DNA from: CAZABG01 sp964483465
GTDB taxonomy: Bacteria > Chlamydiota > Chlamydiia > Chlamydiales > Parachlamydiaceae
DNA length: 35,812 nt
NCBI GenBank assembly: GCA_964483465.1
Contig: CAZABG010000018.1
Location: 1-35,812 of the forward strand
Direction of reading: 5' to 3'
In this document: in pieces, positions 15,506-24,050 of the stretch
How the letters are laid out: the number at the start of each line of letters is the position of its first letter
Numbering within the stretch: position 1 is the first letter of the stretch
Program-made: the position numbers and the translations under genes
Notes under the pieces: model-generated
Seen by the model: the letters and a program-made list of their open reading frames with translations, nothing else
What the model was told of the DNA's origin: nothing
Databases searched by the model: none

Positions 15506-16602
15506 AAGTTTTATCTGTATTCGGCACCCGTCCTGAAGTGATAAAAATGGCTCCCGTCATTTTTGAATTAAAAAAAAGAAAAGGAATTGAATCTTTTGTT
15601 TTATCGCTAGGACAACATAGAGAGCTGCTTGATCAGATGACAGGCACATTCGACATTAAGCCGGATCTTGATTTGAACATTATGAAACCGAATCAATCCC
15701 TTCCTCGTTTAACAGCAGAGCTTATGGTCCCTTTAGACGAGGCGCTTAAACAATTTAAACCTGATTTTGTAATCGCTCAAGGGGACACAACATCCACTTT
15801 CATTACGGCGCTCGCGTCAGCATACGCTAAAATCCCTTTTGGTCATATTGAAGCCGGTTTACGCACATACAACCGGGAACATCCCTATCCTGAAGAAATG
15901 AATCGCGTCTTGGTAAGCCATATAAGCGAGCAGCATTATGCCCCGACAGAGAACGCTCGAGATAATCTCATTAAAGAAGGGATTGACCCGAAAAGTATTT
16001 TTGTCACAGGAAACACGGTTATTGATGCGCTTTTTATGATTCTCGCAAAAAACCCTCCCGCCTACAAAGGAATCGATCCAAGTAAACGGCTGGTTGTCGT
16101 CACTTTGCATAGACGTGAAAATTGGGAAAAGCTTGAGGGAATTTTAAAAGCGCTGATTGAACTAACGCATACTTTCAAAGATATTCAGATCCTTTTTCCG
16201 GTTCATCCCAATCCAAACGTGAACGCGCTTGCTCACAATACTCTTAAAGGAAACGCTCAAATCGTTCTAACTCCTCCCATGGATTATATAACCTTTGTCG
16301 CAACCTTGAAAAAAGCGACATTGATCATTTCCGACTCGGGTGGAATACAGGAAGAGGCGCCCAGCTTAAAAGTACCTGTTTTAGTCGTAAGAGAATTCAC
16401 TGAAAGGCCTGAAGCGATTATCGCGGGCGTATCACGTCTTGTCGGCACTCTAAAAGAGTCTATAATCTCGCATGCAAAAACACTTTTATCCGATGAAAAC
16501 GAACGAATAAAGATGATTAAAGAGATCTCGCCTTTCGGCGATGGGAAGGCAGCTTTAAAAATAGTTGACATAATTACTAAAAACAAAACAACTACTAATT
16601 AA
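15502..16602 (+). CDS. wecB: UDP-N-acetylglucosamine 2-epimerase (non-hydrolysing)
   Basis: Encodes 366 residues, the normal WecB/MnaA length. Signature segments are MKVLSVFGTRPEVIKMAPVI, AQGDTTSTF, HIEAGLRTYNREHPYPEEMN, VTLHRRENW, PVHPNPNV and SDSGGIQEEAPSLKVPVLV. The enzyme interconverts UDP-GlcNAc and UDP-ManNAc and so feeds ManNAc-containing surface glycans. It is the last gene of the coupled glycan run starting at 12392. The deacetylase and membrane-transport-like genes beside it support a surface polysaccharide or glycolipid pathway. Confidence 0.95.
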   Translation: MKVLSVFGTRPEVIKMAPVIFELKKRKGIESFVLSLGQHRELLDQMTGTFDIKPDLDLNIMKPNQSLPRLTAELMVPLDEALKQFKPDFVIAQGDTTSTFITALASAYAKIPFGHIEAGLRTYNREHPYPEEMNRVLVSHISEQHYAPTENARDNLIKEGIDPKSIFVTGNTVIDALFMILAKNPPAYKGIDPSKRLVVVTLHRRENWEKLEGILKALIELTHTFKDIQILFPVHPNPNVNALAHNTLKGNAQIVLTPPMDYITFVATLKKATLIISDSGGIQEEAPSLKVPVLVVREFTERPEAIIAGVSRLVGTLKESIISHAKTLLSDENERIKMIKEISPFGDGKAALKIVDIITKNKTTTN

Positions 16603-16631
16603 ATACTTACAAATTAATAATAAAGCAGTAA

Positions 16632-16661
16632 TTGACAATTTAATTAATTTGTATCTAATAA
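16632..16661 (+). promoter_or_regulatory. Possible sigma70-type promoter
   Basis: A perfect TTGACA (16632-16637) lies in the 78-base gap before the gene at 16681. About 18 bases further on is TAATAA (16656-16661), a poor match to TATAAT in very AT-rich DNA. The -35 box is convincing; the -10 box is uncertain. Confidence 0.4.
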
Positions 16662-16680
16662 TTAATTAAGGGAGAAATCT

Positions 16681-17013
16681 ATGGATTACATAAGTCTGAT
16701 TGTAAGTCTAATTAGTGGTCTTATAGGTGGTAACATTGCCGGCGCATTATCCCGTGATAAAAACATGAGTACGCTCGTGAACTCAGTAGTGGGTGCCGTG
16801 GGCGGAGGTCTTGGTGTTTATATCCTTAAAGCTCTTGGCTTTATGGGCGCGGCAGCAATGGTGGGCACAACAACTGCGATGACGCCGGAAGCGGCTCCAT
16901 CCGCATTCGATCTAAGTAATTTTTTAGTAAACGTTGGAGGATCAGGCGTTGGCGGTTTGATCTTAACTTTCCTCGTTAACTATGTAAAAGGCATGGCTGA
17001 TAAAAAAGCCTGA
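16681..17013 (+). CDS. Small glycine-zipper membrane protein of unknown function
   Basis: Encodes 110 residues. There are three glycine-rich hydrophobic stretches, including LIGGNIAGAL (15-24) and VVGAVGGGLGVYILKALGF (36-54), then a more polar Ala/Pro/Thr segment, then GGSGVGGLILTFLVNYVKG. This resembles a widespread family of small bacterial membrane proteins with glycine-zipper repeats and no known function. AAGGGAGA lies 5-6 bases before ATG 16681. A solo gene: its own promoter-like sequence and a strong terminator bracket it, which suggests substantial expression. Confidence 0.8.
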   Translation: MDYISLIVSLISGLIGGNIAGALSRDKNMSTLVNSVVGAVGGGLGVYILKALGFMGAAAMVGTTTAMTPEAAPSAFDLSNFLVNVGGSGVGGLILTFLVNYVKGMADKKA

Positions 17014-17029
17014 AAATATCTTGTTCTAG

Positions 17030-17057
17030 GGAGAGAGGAAAGCAATTTCCTTTCTCC
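17030..17057 (+). terminator. Long hairpin after the glycine-zipper gene
   Basis: GGAGAGAGGAAA and TTTCCTTTCTCC pair over 12 positions with one G-T wobble around a GCAA tetraloop, 16 bases after the stop. An outer TTGTTC/GAACAA pair can extend it. No T run follows directly, so it may be an RNA-stabilising hairpin ahead of the true terminator at 17078. Confidence 0.6.
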
Positions 17058-17077
17058 TTCTTGAACAATTCAAGTGT

Positions 17078-17113
17078 GGGGATAGGCATAAACAACCTGT
17101 CCCCCTTTTTTTT
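17078..17113 (+). terminator. Rho-independent terminator
   Basis: GGGGATAGG pairs with CCTGTCCCC (9 bp, one wobble) around a 9-base loop, followed by eight consecutive T residues (17106-17113). A canonical intrinsic terminator for the gene ending at 17013. Confidence 0.85.
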
Positions 17114-17178
17114 AGCAGCATTTTCTTTGCGGATGACTCAGGTTCATCCTACTTGCTAAAATTAAACTTGTTAAAATA

Positions 17179-18582
17179 CTAATTTCTCAGTTTTGAATTC
17201 CTATATCCGAAAAAGATATAGATAAGCATTCCGATGACAAGCCAGATTGCCAATCTAAGCCAATTATCGGCTCCAAGAGAAAAGATCATAAGGCCGCAAG
17301 TGAAAATGCCGAGCAAAGGAATCAAAGGCATCAGCGGGGTTTTAAATGGCCTTGGCAGCTCAGGTTGTCGATAGCGTAGTATCATAACTCCCAGGCAAAC
17401 AATCACAAAAGCAAAGAGAGTGCCGATACTTGTCATATGTCCGACAACCGAAATGGGAACGAAACCAGAAAATGCTGCCGCTAAGACAAATAGCATTAAA
17501 TTACTTATCCAGGGAGTTTTGAAATCCGGATGGAGCGTTGAAAAGAAGGAAGGCAGTAGGCCATCTTTTGACATCGTATAAAAAATACGCGATTGTCCGA
17601 TCATCAAAACCAAAATAACCGATGAAAAGCCTGCTAAAACAGCTAATTTTATAGCTTCTTTTAACCAGGGATAGGGTGTTTTATCAATTGCGACAGCAAC
17701 AGGCGCCGCTACATTTAAGTCTTTATAATTGACAATCCCGGTTAATACGTAAGCAAAAAGAACATAAAGAACCGCGCAAATACCAAGCGAACCAAGCATT
17801 CCTATAGGGAGATTGCGAGAGGGATTTTTTGTTTCTTGCGCAACCGTCGATATGGCATCGAAGCCGATATACGCAAAAAATACAACTCCCGAAGCTTTAA
17901 GAATACCGCTTATGCCAAACGAGCCAAATTCTCCCGTATTAGGAGGAATAAACGGCGTGTAATTTCTATGATCGATATACGACCATCCAATCGTTATAAA
18001 AACAAAGATGACAAGCAGCTTTAAAATAACCATCGAAGCATTAAACAATGAAGAACGTCTAATCCCCGATATCATGATCGCGGTCAAAACTCCAAGGATT
18101 AAAAGGGCGGGTAAATTAATAATCCCTTTTCCATCCCCTTGCCAAGGCGATTCGGCAAGAGCTATCGGGAACGGAATATTGAAATCGTGCAATACGGATA
18201 CGAAATAAGAGGACCAACTTATCGCAACAGTTGAGGCGCCTATTGCGTATTCCAAAATTAGATCCCAGCCGATAATCCAGGCAACTAACTCCCCAAAAGC
18301 TGCATAAGCATAGGTGTAGGCACTTCCGGAGACGGGTATCATGGTGGCAAGTTCGCTATAGCAAAGACCTGCAAAAAGAGATCCTAAGGCGGCAATCAAA
18401 AACGCATAAATAATGGCAGGCCCAGCATTTTGCGCGGCAGCAATTCCTGTGATGGAAAAAAGACCTGCGCCAATGATTACGCCTATTCCAAATAGGACTA
18501 ATTGAAAGGCGGAAAGCGTTCTTTTAAACTCATTATTCGGAAGATCCCCCTCTCCCACCTGTTTTTTACGGAATAACTCCAT
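17179..18582 (-). CDS. APC-superfamily amino acid permease (cationic amino acid transporter-like)
   Basis: Encodes 467 residues with about 12 hydrophobic helices. The first helix region FGIGVIIGAGLFSITGIAAAQNAGPA is the APC substrate and cation-binding signature, and YSELATMIPVSGSAYTYAYAAFGELVAWIIGWDLILEY is typical of YfnA/CAT-type permeases. FFAYIGFDAISTVAQETKNPSRNLP is the conserved helix 6-7 loop. It imports amino acids across the inner membrane, which fits an amino-acid auxotrophic intracellular bacterium; the exact substrate cannot be read. AAGGA lies 4 bases before the ATG. Confidence 0.93.
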   Translation of the reverse strand: MELFRKKQVGEGDLPNNEFKRTLSAFQLVLFGIGVIIGAGLFSITGIAAAQNAGPAIIYAFLIAALGSLFAGLCYSELATMIPVSGSAYTYAYAAFGELVAWIIGWDLILEYAIGASTVAISWSSYFVSVLHDFNIPFPIALAESPWQGDGKGIINLPALLILGVLTAIMISGIRRSSLFNASMVILKLLVIFVFITIGWSYIDHRNYTPFIPPNTGEFGSFGISGILKASGVVFFAYIGFDAISTVAQETKNPSRNLPIGMLGSLGICAVLYVLFAYVLTGIVNYKDLNVAAPVAVAIDKTPYPWLKEAIKLAVLAGFSSVILVLMIGQSRIFYTMSKDGLLPSFFSTLHPDFKTPWISNLMLFVLAAAFSGFVPISVVGHMTSIGTLFAFVIVCLGVMILRYRQPELPRPFKTPLMPLIPLLGIFTCGLMIFSLGADNWLRLAIWLVIGMLIYIFFGYRNSKLRN

Positions 18583-18619
18583 TATCCTTTACTAATATAC
18601 TGAGGTATTTTATTTCTAG

Positions 18620-18817
18620 ATGCTTATGACGACGAGCCTTGCTGAGATTGAAAATGACAAAAATGATGTGAAATCAATGAAAAATGATCTGATATCATGT
18701 TTTTGGAATTTTTTAGGGTTTGATCAAGGAATTAAACTATCCCTTTCGCAAGCCGTTTCGAATGAATTCTATTGCTATCCCGTATACAATCAATTGCTCA
18801 CAAGAAGAAATGGTTGA
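18620..18817 (+). CDS. Doubtful 65-residue frame upstream of the SMR gene
   Basis: An open frame of 65 residues ends 7 bases before the SMR transporter start. It has no recognised domain, no good ribosome binding site and unremarkable composition. It could be a leader peptide coupling SMR translation, or chance. The sequence does not show features of a guanidine riboswitch, which precedes some SMR genes. Confidence 0.2.
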   Translation: MLMTTSLAEIENDKNDVKSMKNDLISCFWNFLGFDQGIKLSLSQAVSNEFYCYPVYNQLLTRRNG

Positions 18818-18823
18818 TCAATT

Positions 18824-19144
18824 ATGATGTGGTTATGGTTATTTGCGGCAATCATCTGTGAAGTCATAGGAACCACTTCATTAAAACTCTCCGATGGATT
18901 CAGCAAACTCATTCCCAGCCTATCTACCGCTTTTTTCTACGGACTCAGCTTCTTTTCATTATCGATTACCCTTAAATCTATGGATATCGGAATCGCCTAT
19001 TCGATCTGGTCAGGTCTTGGGACCGCAATAGTCGCGATCATTGGAGTCTTTTTGTTCGGAGAAGCTTATTGCACATTAAAAATTATATCTATATTGCTTA
19101 TAATTGTAGGTGTAGTTGGATTGAACCTATCCTTACATTGTTAG
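18824..19144 (+). CDS. Small multidrug resistance (SMR/EmrE-like) exporter
   Basis: Encodes 106 residues (or 105 from the adjacent second ATG) with four hydrophobic helices. The essential membrane glutamate is present in AAIICEVIGTTSLKLSDGF (E13), and IAYSIWSGLGTAIVAIIGVFLFGE is the helix 3 signature including the substrate-stacking Trp. SMR dimers exchange protons for quaternary or aromatic cations. Normal length. Only one SMR gene is present, so it would work as a homodimer of EmrE type. Confidence 0.92.
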   Translation: MMWLWLFAAIICEVIGTTSLKLSDGFSKLIPSLSTAFFYGLSFFSLSITLKSMDIGIAYSIWSGLGTAIVAIIGVFLFGEAYCTLKIISILLIIVGVVGLNLSLHC

Positions 19145-19189
19145 AACTCTAATTTCCAAATTAACTCATTAAAAGCTATATATACTAAA

Positions 19190-20548
19190 ATGATTGCCTA
19201 CAGCCTAACGAACATAAAAGATTTTCATTTAATCGAACATGAATGCGATATCATAGAGCTGCGTCTTGACCTAATTAATGACTTTCAAGCCGTCTCAAAC
19301 CTAAAAAGGTCTAAGCCCATCATTTCTACCTTAAGGCGCAAATCGGATGGCGGATCCTATACGGGAATAGAAAAAGAGCGTTTAAGCCTAATTGAAAGCT
19401 ACTTTAAACTTAAGCCTGATTATTTTGATCTGGAAGATGACTTAGATCCGGCTTTTATAGAAAAAATGGCAAAAAGCTATCCTGAAGTTAAAATAATTGG
19501 CTCCCGCCACCATATGGACGACACTCCGAATAATCTCTCTTTTCCTGAAAACCCTCATTTTTTTGTCTCAAAACTAGCCTGTTTTGCCAATTCGTCGATT
19601 GACGCTCTACGCCTTATGAGCGCCCTAAAAAATCAACAAAATCGATGTATTGCCATTTCAATGGGAGATAAAGGAGCTTTTACTAGAGTCATCAATGTTA
19701 TTTTAGGAAGCTACTTAACCTTTGCAGGAGATTTATCCGCAATAGGTCAGCTTTCAATAAAAGAGATGAGAGAAAAATATAGGGTTCAAAAATTAAACAC
19801 TTCCAGCTCAATTTACGCCTTGATTGGATACCCTTTAAGCGGAAGCTTCGGCACCTTGGTTCATAATGAGATCATGAATTCCATCTCATACAATGGCGTC
19901 TATGTAAATATTAAAATTCTTCCCGAAGAAGTCGGTTCCTTTTTTCAGCTAGCTGAACATCTTCCATTTGAAGGTTTAAGCGTCACTATGCCTTTAAAAG
20001 AACATTGCTTTCCCTTTCTCTCTAAATTTTCTGAAGACGCGATTAACACGATAAAAATGGAGTCGAAGGAAGGGTTTAATACCGACGGAAAAGGAGCTCT
20101 AAACGCTATTGAAGATCACTTTTTAGTTAAGGGCAAAACGATTGTTATAATAGGCGCAGGAGGAACCGCGAAAGCCATTTACAAAGAAGCCATCAAACGA
20201 GGCGCAATAGTTTATATATTGAATCGAACGGAAGATAAGGCAAAAGAGCTTGCAGGACAGAACGGTTTCGGTTTAAACAAAATAGTGGATCTTAATCAGA
20301 AAGGGTATGATTTGCTTATAGATGCAACATCCGCTGCTTTTCCAATCGAAAAAGAGCTTCTTTTGCCTGACAGCTGGTTCATGGACATTAAAAGCGTTCC
20401 TCCGAGCGAGTCTCTTCAAAAATACGCTAAAAAAGTCATCTTTGGTAAAGAACTTTTTATTCATCAAGCCGCTCTTCAAGATGAAATATGGTTTAATGTT
20501 TATCCTTTAGAGCAAATTAAAAGCCTCGTTTGGAAGAGGCCTCCATGA
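19190..20548 (+). CDS. aroDE: AroDE: 3-dehydroquinate dehydratase/shikimate dehydrogenase fusion
   Basis: Encodes 452 residues. The N-terminal type I dehydroquinase domain (1-200) shows IIELRLD (21-27), the catalytic His in GSRHHMD (H107) and the Schiff-base Lys in VSKLA (K128). The C-terminal shikimate dehydrogenase domain begins near 204 with YALIGYPLSGSFGTLVHN, has VTMPLKE carrying the conserved Lys, NTDGKGALNAIE, and an NADP fold IIGAGGTAKAIYKEA near 318-332. The fusion catalyses two consecutive shikimate-pathway steps and is the arrangement seen in chlamydiae (and plants). It ends in a 4-base ATGA overlap with the next gene. Confidence 0.95.
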   Translation: MIAYSLTNIKDFHLIEHECDIIELRLDLINDFQAVSNLKRSKPIISTLRRKSDGGSYTGIEKERLSLIESYFKLKPDYFDLEDDLDPAFIEKMAKSYPEVKIIGSRHHMDDTPNNLSFPENPHFFVSKLACFANSSIDALRLMSALKNQQNRCIAISMGDKGAFTRVINVILGSYLTFAGDLSAIGQLSIKEMREKYRVQKLNTSSSIYALIGYPLSGSFGTLVHNEIMNSISYNGVYVNIKILPEEVGSFFQLAEHLPFEGLSVTMPLKEHCFPFLSKFSEDAINTIKMESKEGFNTDGKGALNAIEDHFLVKGKTIVIIGAGGTAKAIYKEAIKRGAIVYILNRTEDKAKELAGQNGFGLNKIVDLNQKGYDLLIDATSAAFPIEKELLLPDSWFMDIKSVPPSESLQKYAKKVIFGKELFIHQAALQDEIWFNVYPLEQIKSLVWKRPP

Positions 20549-21492
20549 TAGATGGTTTATTTCCTTCTTGCGATAACCTTAAGCTTGAGGAAACTAAACT
20601 TGCGCTAACACGATATGCGGCAATTATTCCCTATTTTTCTTTCTGCCCCAAAATTCAACATGGAATTAGAGCGCTTTGCGATAGATCGGCTAAGTGGTAT
20701 GTGACGAAGTATGACGATATGTCAGCTTTCACAAAATTTTGGTATGACGATAAACAAGACGTAATAAAATTAAACACCAAAATCCAGACCGTAAAAGCCA
20801 GGACCCTCGAGTGGTCTTATGAGCCTCAAATTTTTTTAAACGAATATCAAGCTTTAAAACAATTTCCTCCGAAAGCGAACTTGTTAGAAGCCCTTTATAA
20901 TTTAGTTAATGATTTTAGGCTTGAGGAATGGACTCGGTTCTTAACATCAACCCTCTCGACTCAAAAAGTTTATGAATCGGTTGCCGCGCTTTATTATGAA
21001 TGCACCCTTAACAATCGACAAATCGGAGGATTTGATGTTTTGGGAAACCTTAAACTTGCCTTTAAAATTGACAACGCGTTTATTCGAAAGCTCGCTATAA
21101 GGATAAGTTTCATATTTAAAGAAAATAGCGAATACAGTTTTTCCGAAAGCCAATTTCAACTAGAGAAGCTTAATGCCTATGTATTAGCTGACGGAAAAGA
21201 GCCGATATCGGTTTTAGAGCAGTTAATTGAAGAAAAAAACGAGCCCATTCTGCGAGGAATTTTGAAAGAACTTGAAATACCCTACGTAGATGGACTAATC
21301 CAAATATGCCTTGATAAAAGACAGGCGCGCAATGTTGAATTTTTGATGCGTTTTCCCCACGAATTGAAAGATGAAAAATTAAGAGCGCGTGTGTCGCAAT
21401 TTCCTTCGCCTCCACGAAAAAATACCACCGTCAACAACACGGATGAATCTGAGCCGGATGGTTTTTATTTTATAGAGAGAAGACTCCCATGA
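20545..21492 (+). CDS. Unknown soluble protein in the aroDE operon
   Basis: Encodes 315 residues from ATG 20545, chosen because GAAGAGG lies 5 bases upstream and the ATGA overlap matches the other junctions in this operon; the frame also opens at TTG 20530. No domain is recognised, no signal peptide and no membrane helix. It looks mostly helical, with charged amphipathic stretches (EPISVLEQLIEEKNEPILRG). Its end overlaps the copper ATPase by another ATGA. Tight coupling on both sides implies co-translation, but the metabolic connection is unclear. Confidence 0.75.
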   Translation: MIDGLFPSCDNLKLEETKLALTRYAAIIPYFSFCPKIQHGIRALCDRSAKWYVTKYDDMSAFTKFWYDDKQDVIKLNTKIQTVKARTLEWSYEPQIFLNEYQALKQFPPKANLLEALYNLVNDFRLEEWTRFLTSTLSTQKVYESVAALYYECTLNNRQIGGFDVLGNLKLAFKIDNAFIRKLAIRISFIFKENSEYSFSESQFQLEKLNAYVLADGKEPISVLEQLIEEKNEPILRGILKELEIPYVDGLIQICLDKRQARNVEFLMRFPHELKDEKLRARVSQFPSPPRKNTTVNNTDESEPDGFYFIERRLP

Positions 21493-23432
21493 CAAAATAT
21501 ACGTGCCCTATGCATCCGGAAATTGTTCAAGATAAACCTGGCAGCTGTCCATTATGCGGCATGTCTTTAATTCCGATGGGAGAAAAAGGAGATGATGCAG
21601 AACTAAAGGATATGTCTAGAAGATTTTGGGTGTGCCTCATTCTTACGATTGGCGTAATCTACTGTGTGTTTACCCATAAACCGTATGGCGAAGCTTTTTT
21701 TGCAACGCCCCTATTACTTTGGGGCGCCTACCCTTTTTATCATAGAGCGCTGCATTCTTCTACGCCCAACATGTTTACCTTAATTTCGATAGGAATTGCG
21801 GCAGCGGCTTCCTTAAGTTATTACGCATTATTCATGGGTCTTCCCCTCTATTTTGAAACTGCGGCGGTGATTACAACGCTTGTTTTACTGGGTCAGGTGC
21901 TTGAATTAAAGGCGCGCACAAAAACAGGTCATGCCATCGAAAAACTGATGTTGAGAGTTCCTTCAAAGGCGTTTCTGATAAAAGATGGCAAAGAAGAGGA
22001 AATCGAGCTCGCTCATATAAAGACAGGTGATATTTTGCGCGTTAAACCGGGCGGGAAAATCCCTGTAGACGGAATAGTCACTGAAGGCTCTTCATGGCTT
22101 GATGAATCGATGATGACGGGCGAAGCTTTGCCTGTTGAAAAAACAAAAGACAGCCAGGTACTCGCAGGAACGATCAATCAACAGGGCAGTTTTTTAATGC
22201 GCGCGACAAAAGTGGGCGATGAAACGCTTCTTGCGCAAATCGTAAAACGAGTTCAGGAAGCAAGCCGCACAAAGGCACCCATCCAACGCCTTGCCGACTT
22301 GATTTCGTCCTATTTTGTACCGACCGTAATTGCCATTTCATTATTCACGTTTTTTGCTTGGCTTATACTCGGCCCTGAACCCAAGTGGACGCACGCTCTC
22401 ATCAATTCTATTTCAGTTTTAATCATCGCATGCCCCTGCGCGCTCGGCCTTGCAACCCCTATGTCAATCGTTGTAGGAATGGGAAAAGGGGCTAACGAAG
22501 GCATTCTGTTTAAAAACAGCGAATCCCTTGAAAACCTTCACCGGATCGACACGCTTATTTTAGATAAAACCGGAACATTGACCGAAGGAAAACCCTCTCT
22601 AACTGAAACCAAACTGCTTAGCACCTGGGATAAAGAAACAGTCGATTCTTACGCAAGGTCTCTTGAAGCACAAAGCGAGCACCCGATTGCTTCTGCATTT
22701 AAAACAGGACGGGATCTTCCCGTAAATGGATTTGAATCGTTTCCGGGAGGCGGATTAAAAGGAATAATCGAGGGACATTCCGTCCTTATCGGACACGCCA
22801 AATACATTAGAGGAAACGGTATCGAAATTCCTGATGAATCGGGAATATTTTTGACTATAGATCATAGACTTGCAGCTAAATTTCAATTAAATGACAAATT
22901 GAAGGAAACCTCAAAAGAAGCAATCGATTCTCTAAAACACAAACAAATTGATTTGATTATTCTATCAGGCGATCAAAAAGAGAATGTTGAAAAAGTGGCC
23001 CGTGAATTGAATATCGCTAAGTACTTTTATGGCGTTAATCCCGAAGAAAAAATGGAGATCGTTCAAAAGTATCCGAAAGGGGCCATGGCTGGCGATGGCG
23101 TAAACGATGCCCCTGCTCTCGCTCTTGCGTATGTTGGAATCGCTATGGGAAATGGGATTGACATAGCGATCGAAAGCGCCGATGTTACCCTTGTTAAAGG
23201 CAATCTAAATAGCATTGTTAAGGCAATCGATTTAAGCCAAAAAGTGATGGCAAACGTCAAACAAAATTTATTTTTCGCCTTTTTTTATAACGTAATAGGC
23301 ATACCCATTGCGGCAGGGATTTTATACCCATTTACCGGCACCCTTTTAAGCCCAATGTTTGCCGCACTTGCTATGAGCTTAAGTTCCGTTTCCGTAATAG
23401 GCAATGCGCTTCGATTAAGGAATCAAAAATGA
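21489..23432 (+). CDS. Copper-type P1B ATPase with N-terminal YTCPMHP metal-binding domain
   Basis: Encodes 647 residues. The N-terminus (4-28) is a short heavy-metal-binding domain, YTCPMHPEI ending CPLCGMSL, not the CxxC MerR/HMA type. The P-type core has TGEALPVEK, the membrane copper site CPC (C315-P-C317 in IIACPCALGLATP), phosphorylation motif DKTGTLTEG (D359), nucleotide-binding His-Pro (H398-P399) and GDGVNDAPAL. It exports Cu+ (or Ag+) from the cytoplasm with ATP. Copper export would counter host copper poisoning of intracellular bacteria. No metal-sensor gene is visible nearby. ATGA overlaps at both ends. Confidence 0.95.
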   Translation: MTKYTCPMHPEIVQDKPGSCPLCGMSLIPMGEKGDDAELKDMSRRFWVCLILTIGVIYCVFTHKPYGEAFFATPLLLWGAYPFYHRALHSSTPNMFTLISIGIAAAASLSYYALFMGLPLYFETAAVITTLVLLGQVLELKARTKTGHAIEKLMLRVPSKAFLIKDGKEEEIELAHIKTGDILRVKPGGKIPVDGIVTEGSSWLDESMMTGEALPVEKTKDSQVLAGTINQQGSFLMRATKVGDETLLAQIVKRVQEASRTKAPIQRLADLISSYFVPTVIAISLFTFFAWLILGPEPKWTHALINSISVLIIACPCALGLATPMSIVVGMGKGANEGILFKNSESLENLHRIDTLILDKTGTLTEGKPSLTETKLLSTWDKETVDSYARSLEAQSEHPIASAFKTGRDLPVNGFESFPGGGLKGIIEGHSVLIGHAKYIRGNGIEIPDESGIFLTIDHRLAAKFQLNDKLKETSKEAIDSLKHKQIDLIILSGDQKENVEKVARELNIAKYFYGVNPEEKMEIVQKYPKGAMAGDGVNDAPALALAYVGIAMGNGIDIAIESADVTLVKGNLNSIVKAIDLSQKVMANVKQNLFFAFFYNVIGIPIAAGILYPFTGTLLSPMFAALAMSLSSVSVIGNALRLRNQK

Positions 23433-23881
23433 ATCTTAAACAGCACCTGCTCTGCTTTTGGAATTTATGGCCCCCTCTCCTTTTTTCAGGTATCAAGATA
23501 CAGCATATCAGTCCCGATTTTCGTCACATTAAAGTAAAACTGAAACTTAGATTTTGGAATGCCAATTACGTAGGAACGGCATACGGCGGCTCTATATTTT
23601 CGATGACAGACGCCTTTTTTATGGTGATGCTCTTAAAAAATCTTGGCAATGAATATATCGTGTGGGATAAGGCCGCGAGCATTAAATATCTAAAGCCCGG
23701 CAAAACCGATTTACATGTTGAATACAAGGTTTCTCAAGAAGATATCGATGCGATTAAAGCGTATTTGGAAGCAGAAGAAAAAATGGATTGGCTAAGACAA
23801 GTGATCGTCCATGACGCTAACGGAGAACACATCGCAGATGTTACACGTATCCTATATATCCGTAAAAGGACGAAGAATTAA
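23429..23881 (+). CDS. DUF4442-type hot-dog thioesterase-like protein
   Basis: Encodes 150 residues. NANYVGTAYGGSIFSMTDAFFMVMLLKNLG is the long central helix region of a hot-dog fold, and DKAASIKYLKPGKTDLHVEYKV is the DUF4442 pattern seen in YiiD-like putative acyl-CoA thioesterases. Function is inferred from fold only. It is the last gene of the aroDE operon, overlapping the copper ATPase by ATGA. Hairpins follow at 23944-23990. Confidence 0.85.
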   Translation: MNLKQHLLCFWNLWPPLLFSGIKIQHISPDFRHIKVKLKLRFWNANYVGTAYGGSIFSMTDAFFMVMLLKNLGNEYIVWDKAASIKYLKPGKTDLHVEYKVSQEDIDAIKAYLEAEEKMDWLRQVIVHDANGEHIADVTRILYIRKRTKN

Positions 23882-23943
23882 ATTTCTCCTAAGTAACATA
23901 TCGTATATGCACGGATTTGTTATATGATTTTTTATTTAACATG

Positions 23944-23990
23944 ATCTCCTTAAGCTTTGCTTTAGGAGATATAGGAAGGCTTAGTCTTCC
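23944..23990 (+). terminator. Two hairpins after the aroDE operon
   Basis: ATCTCCT(T)AAGC pairs with GCTT(T)AGGAGAT around TTT, an 11-bp stem with one mismatch (23944-23970). GGAAG/CTTCC follows at 23974-23990. No T run follows, so termination is uncertain; they lie between convergent genes. Confidence 0.45.
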
Positions 23991-24017
23991 ACCTGCTCAT
24001 TTAGCTAAAATAAGTTA

Positions 24018-24042
24018 CGGGAGAGGGATGAATCCTCTCCCG
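24018..24042 (-). terminator. Hairpin after the outer-membrane protein gene
   Basis: CGGGAGAGG and CCTCTCCCG form a perfect 9-bp stem with a 7-base loop, 8 bases beyond the stop of the minus-strand barrel gene. In that direction the tract CTTATTTTAG follows, moderately T-rich. Probable terminator. Confidence 0.65.
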
Positions 24043-24050
24043 AGAGTGAA

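Noticed and set aside
18583..18823. Possible guanidine riboswitch or other leader before the SMR gene
   Set aside because: The conserved ykkC core motifs are not present; only an unremarkable AT-rich leader with a doubtful short frame.
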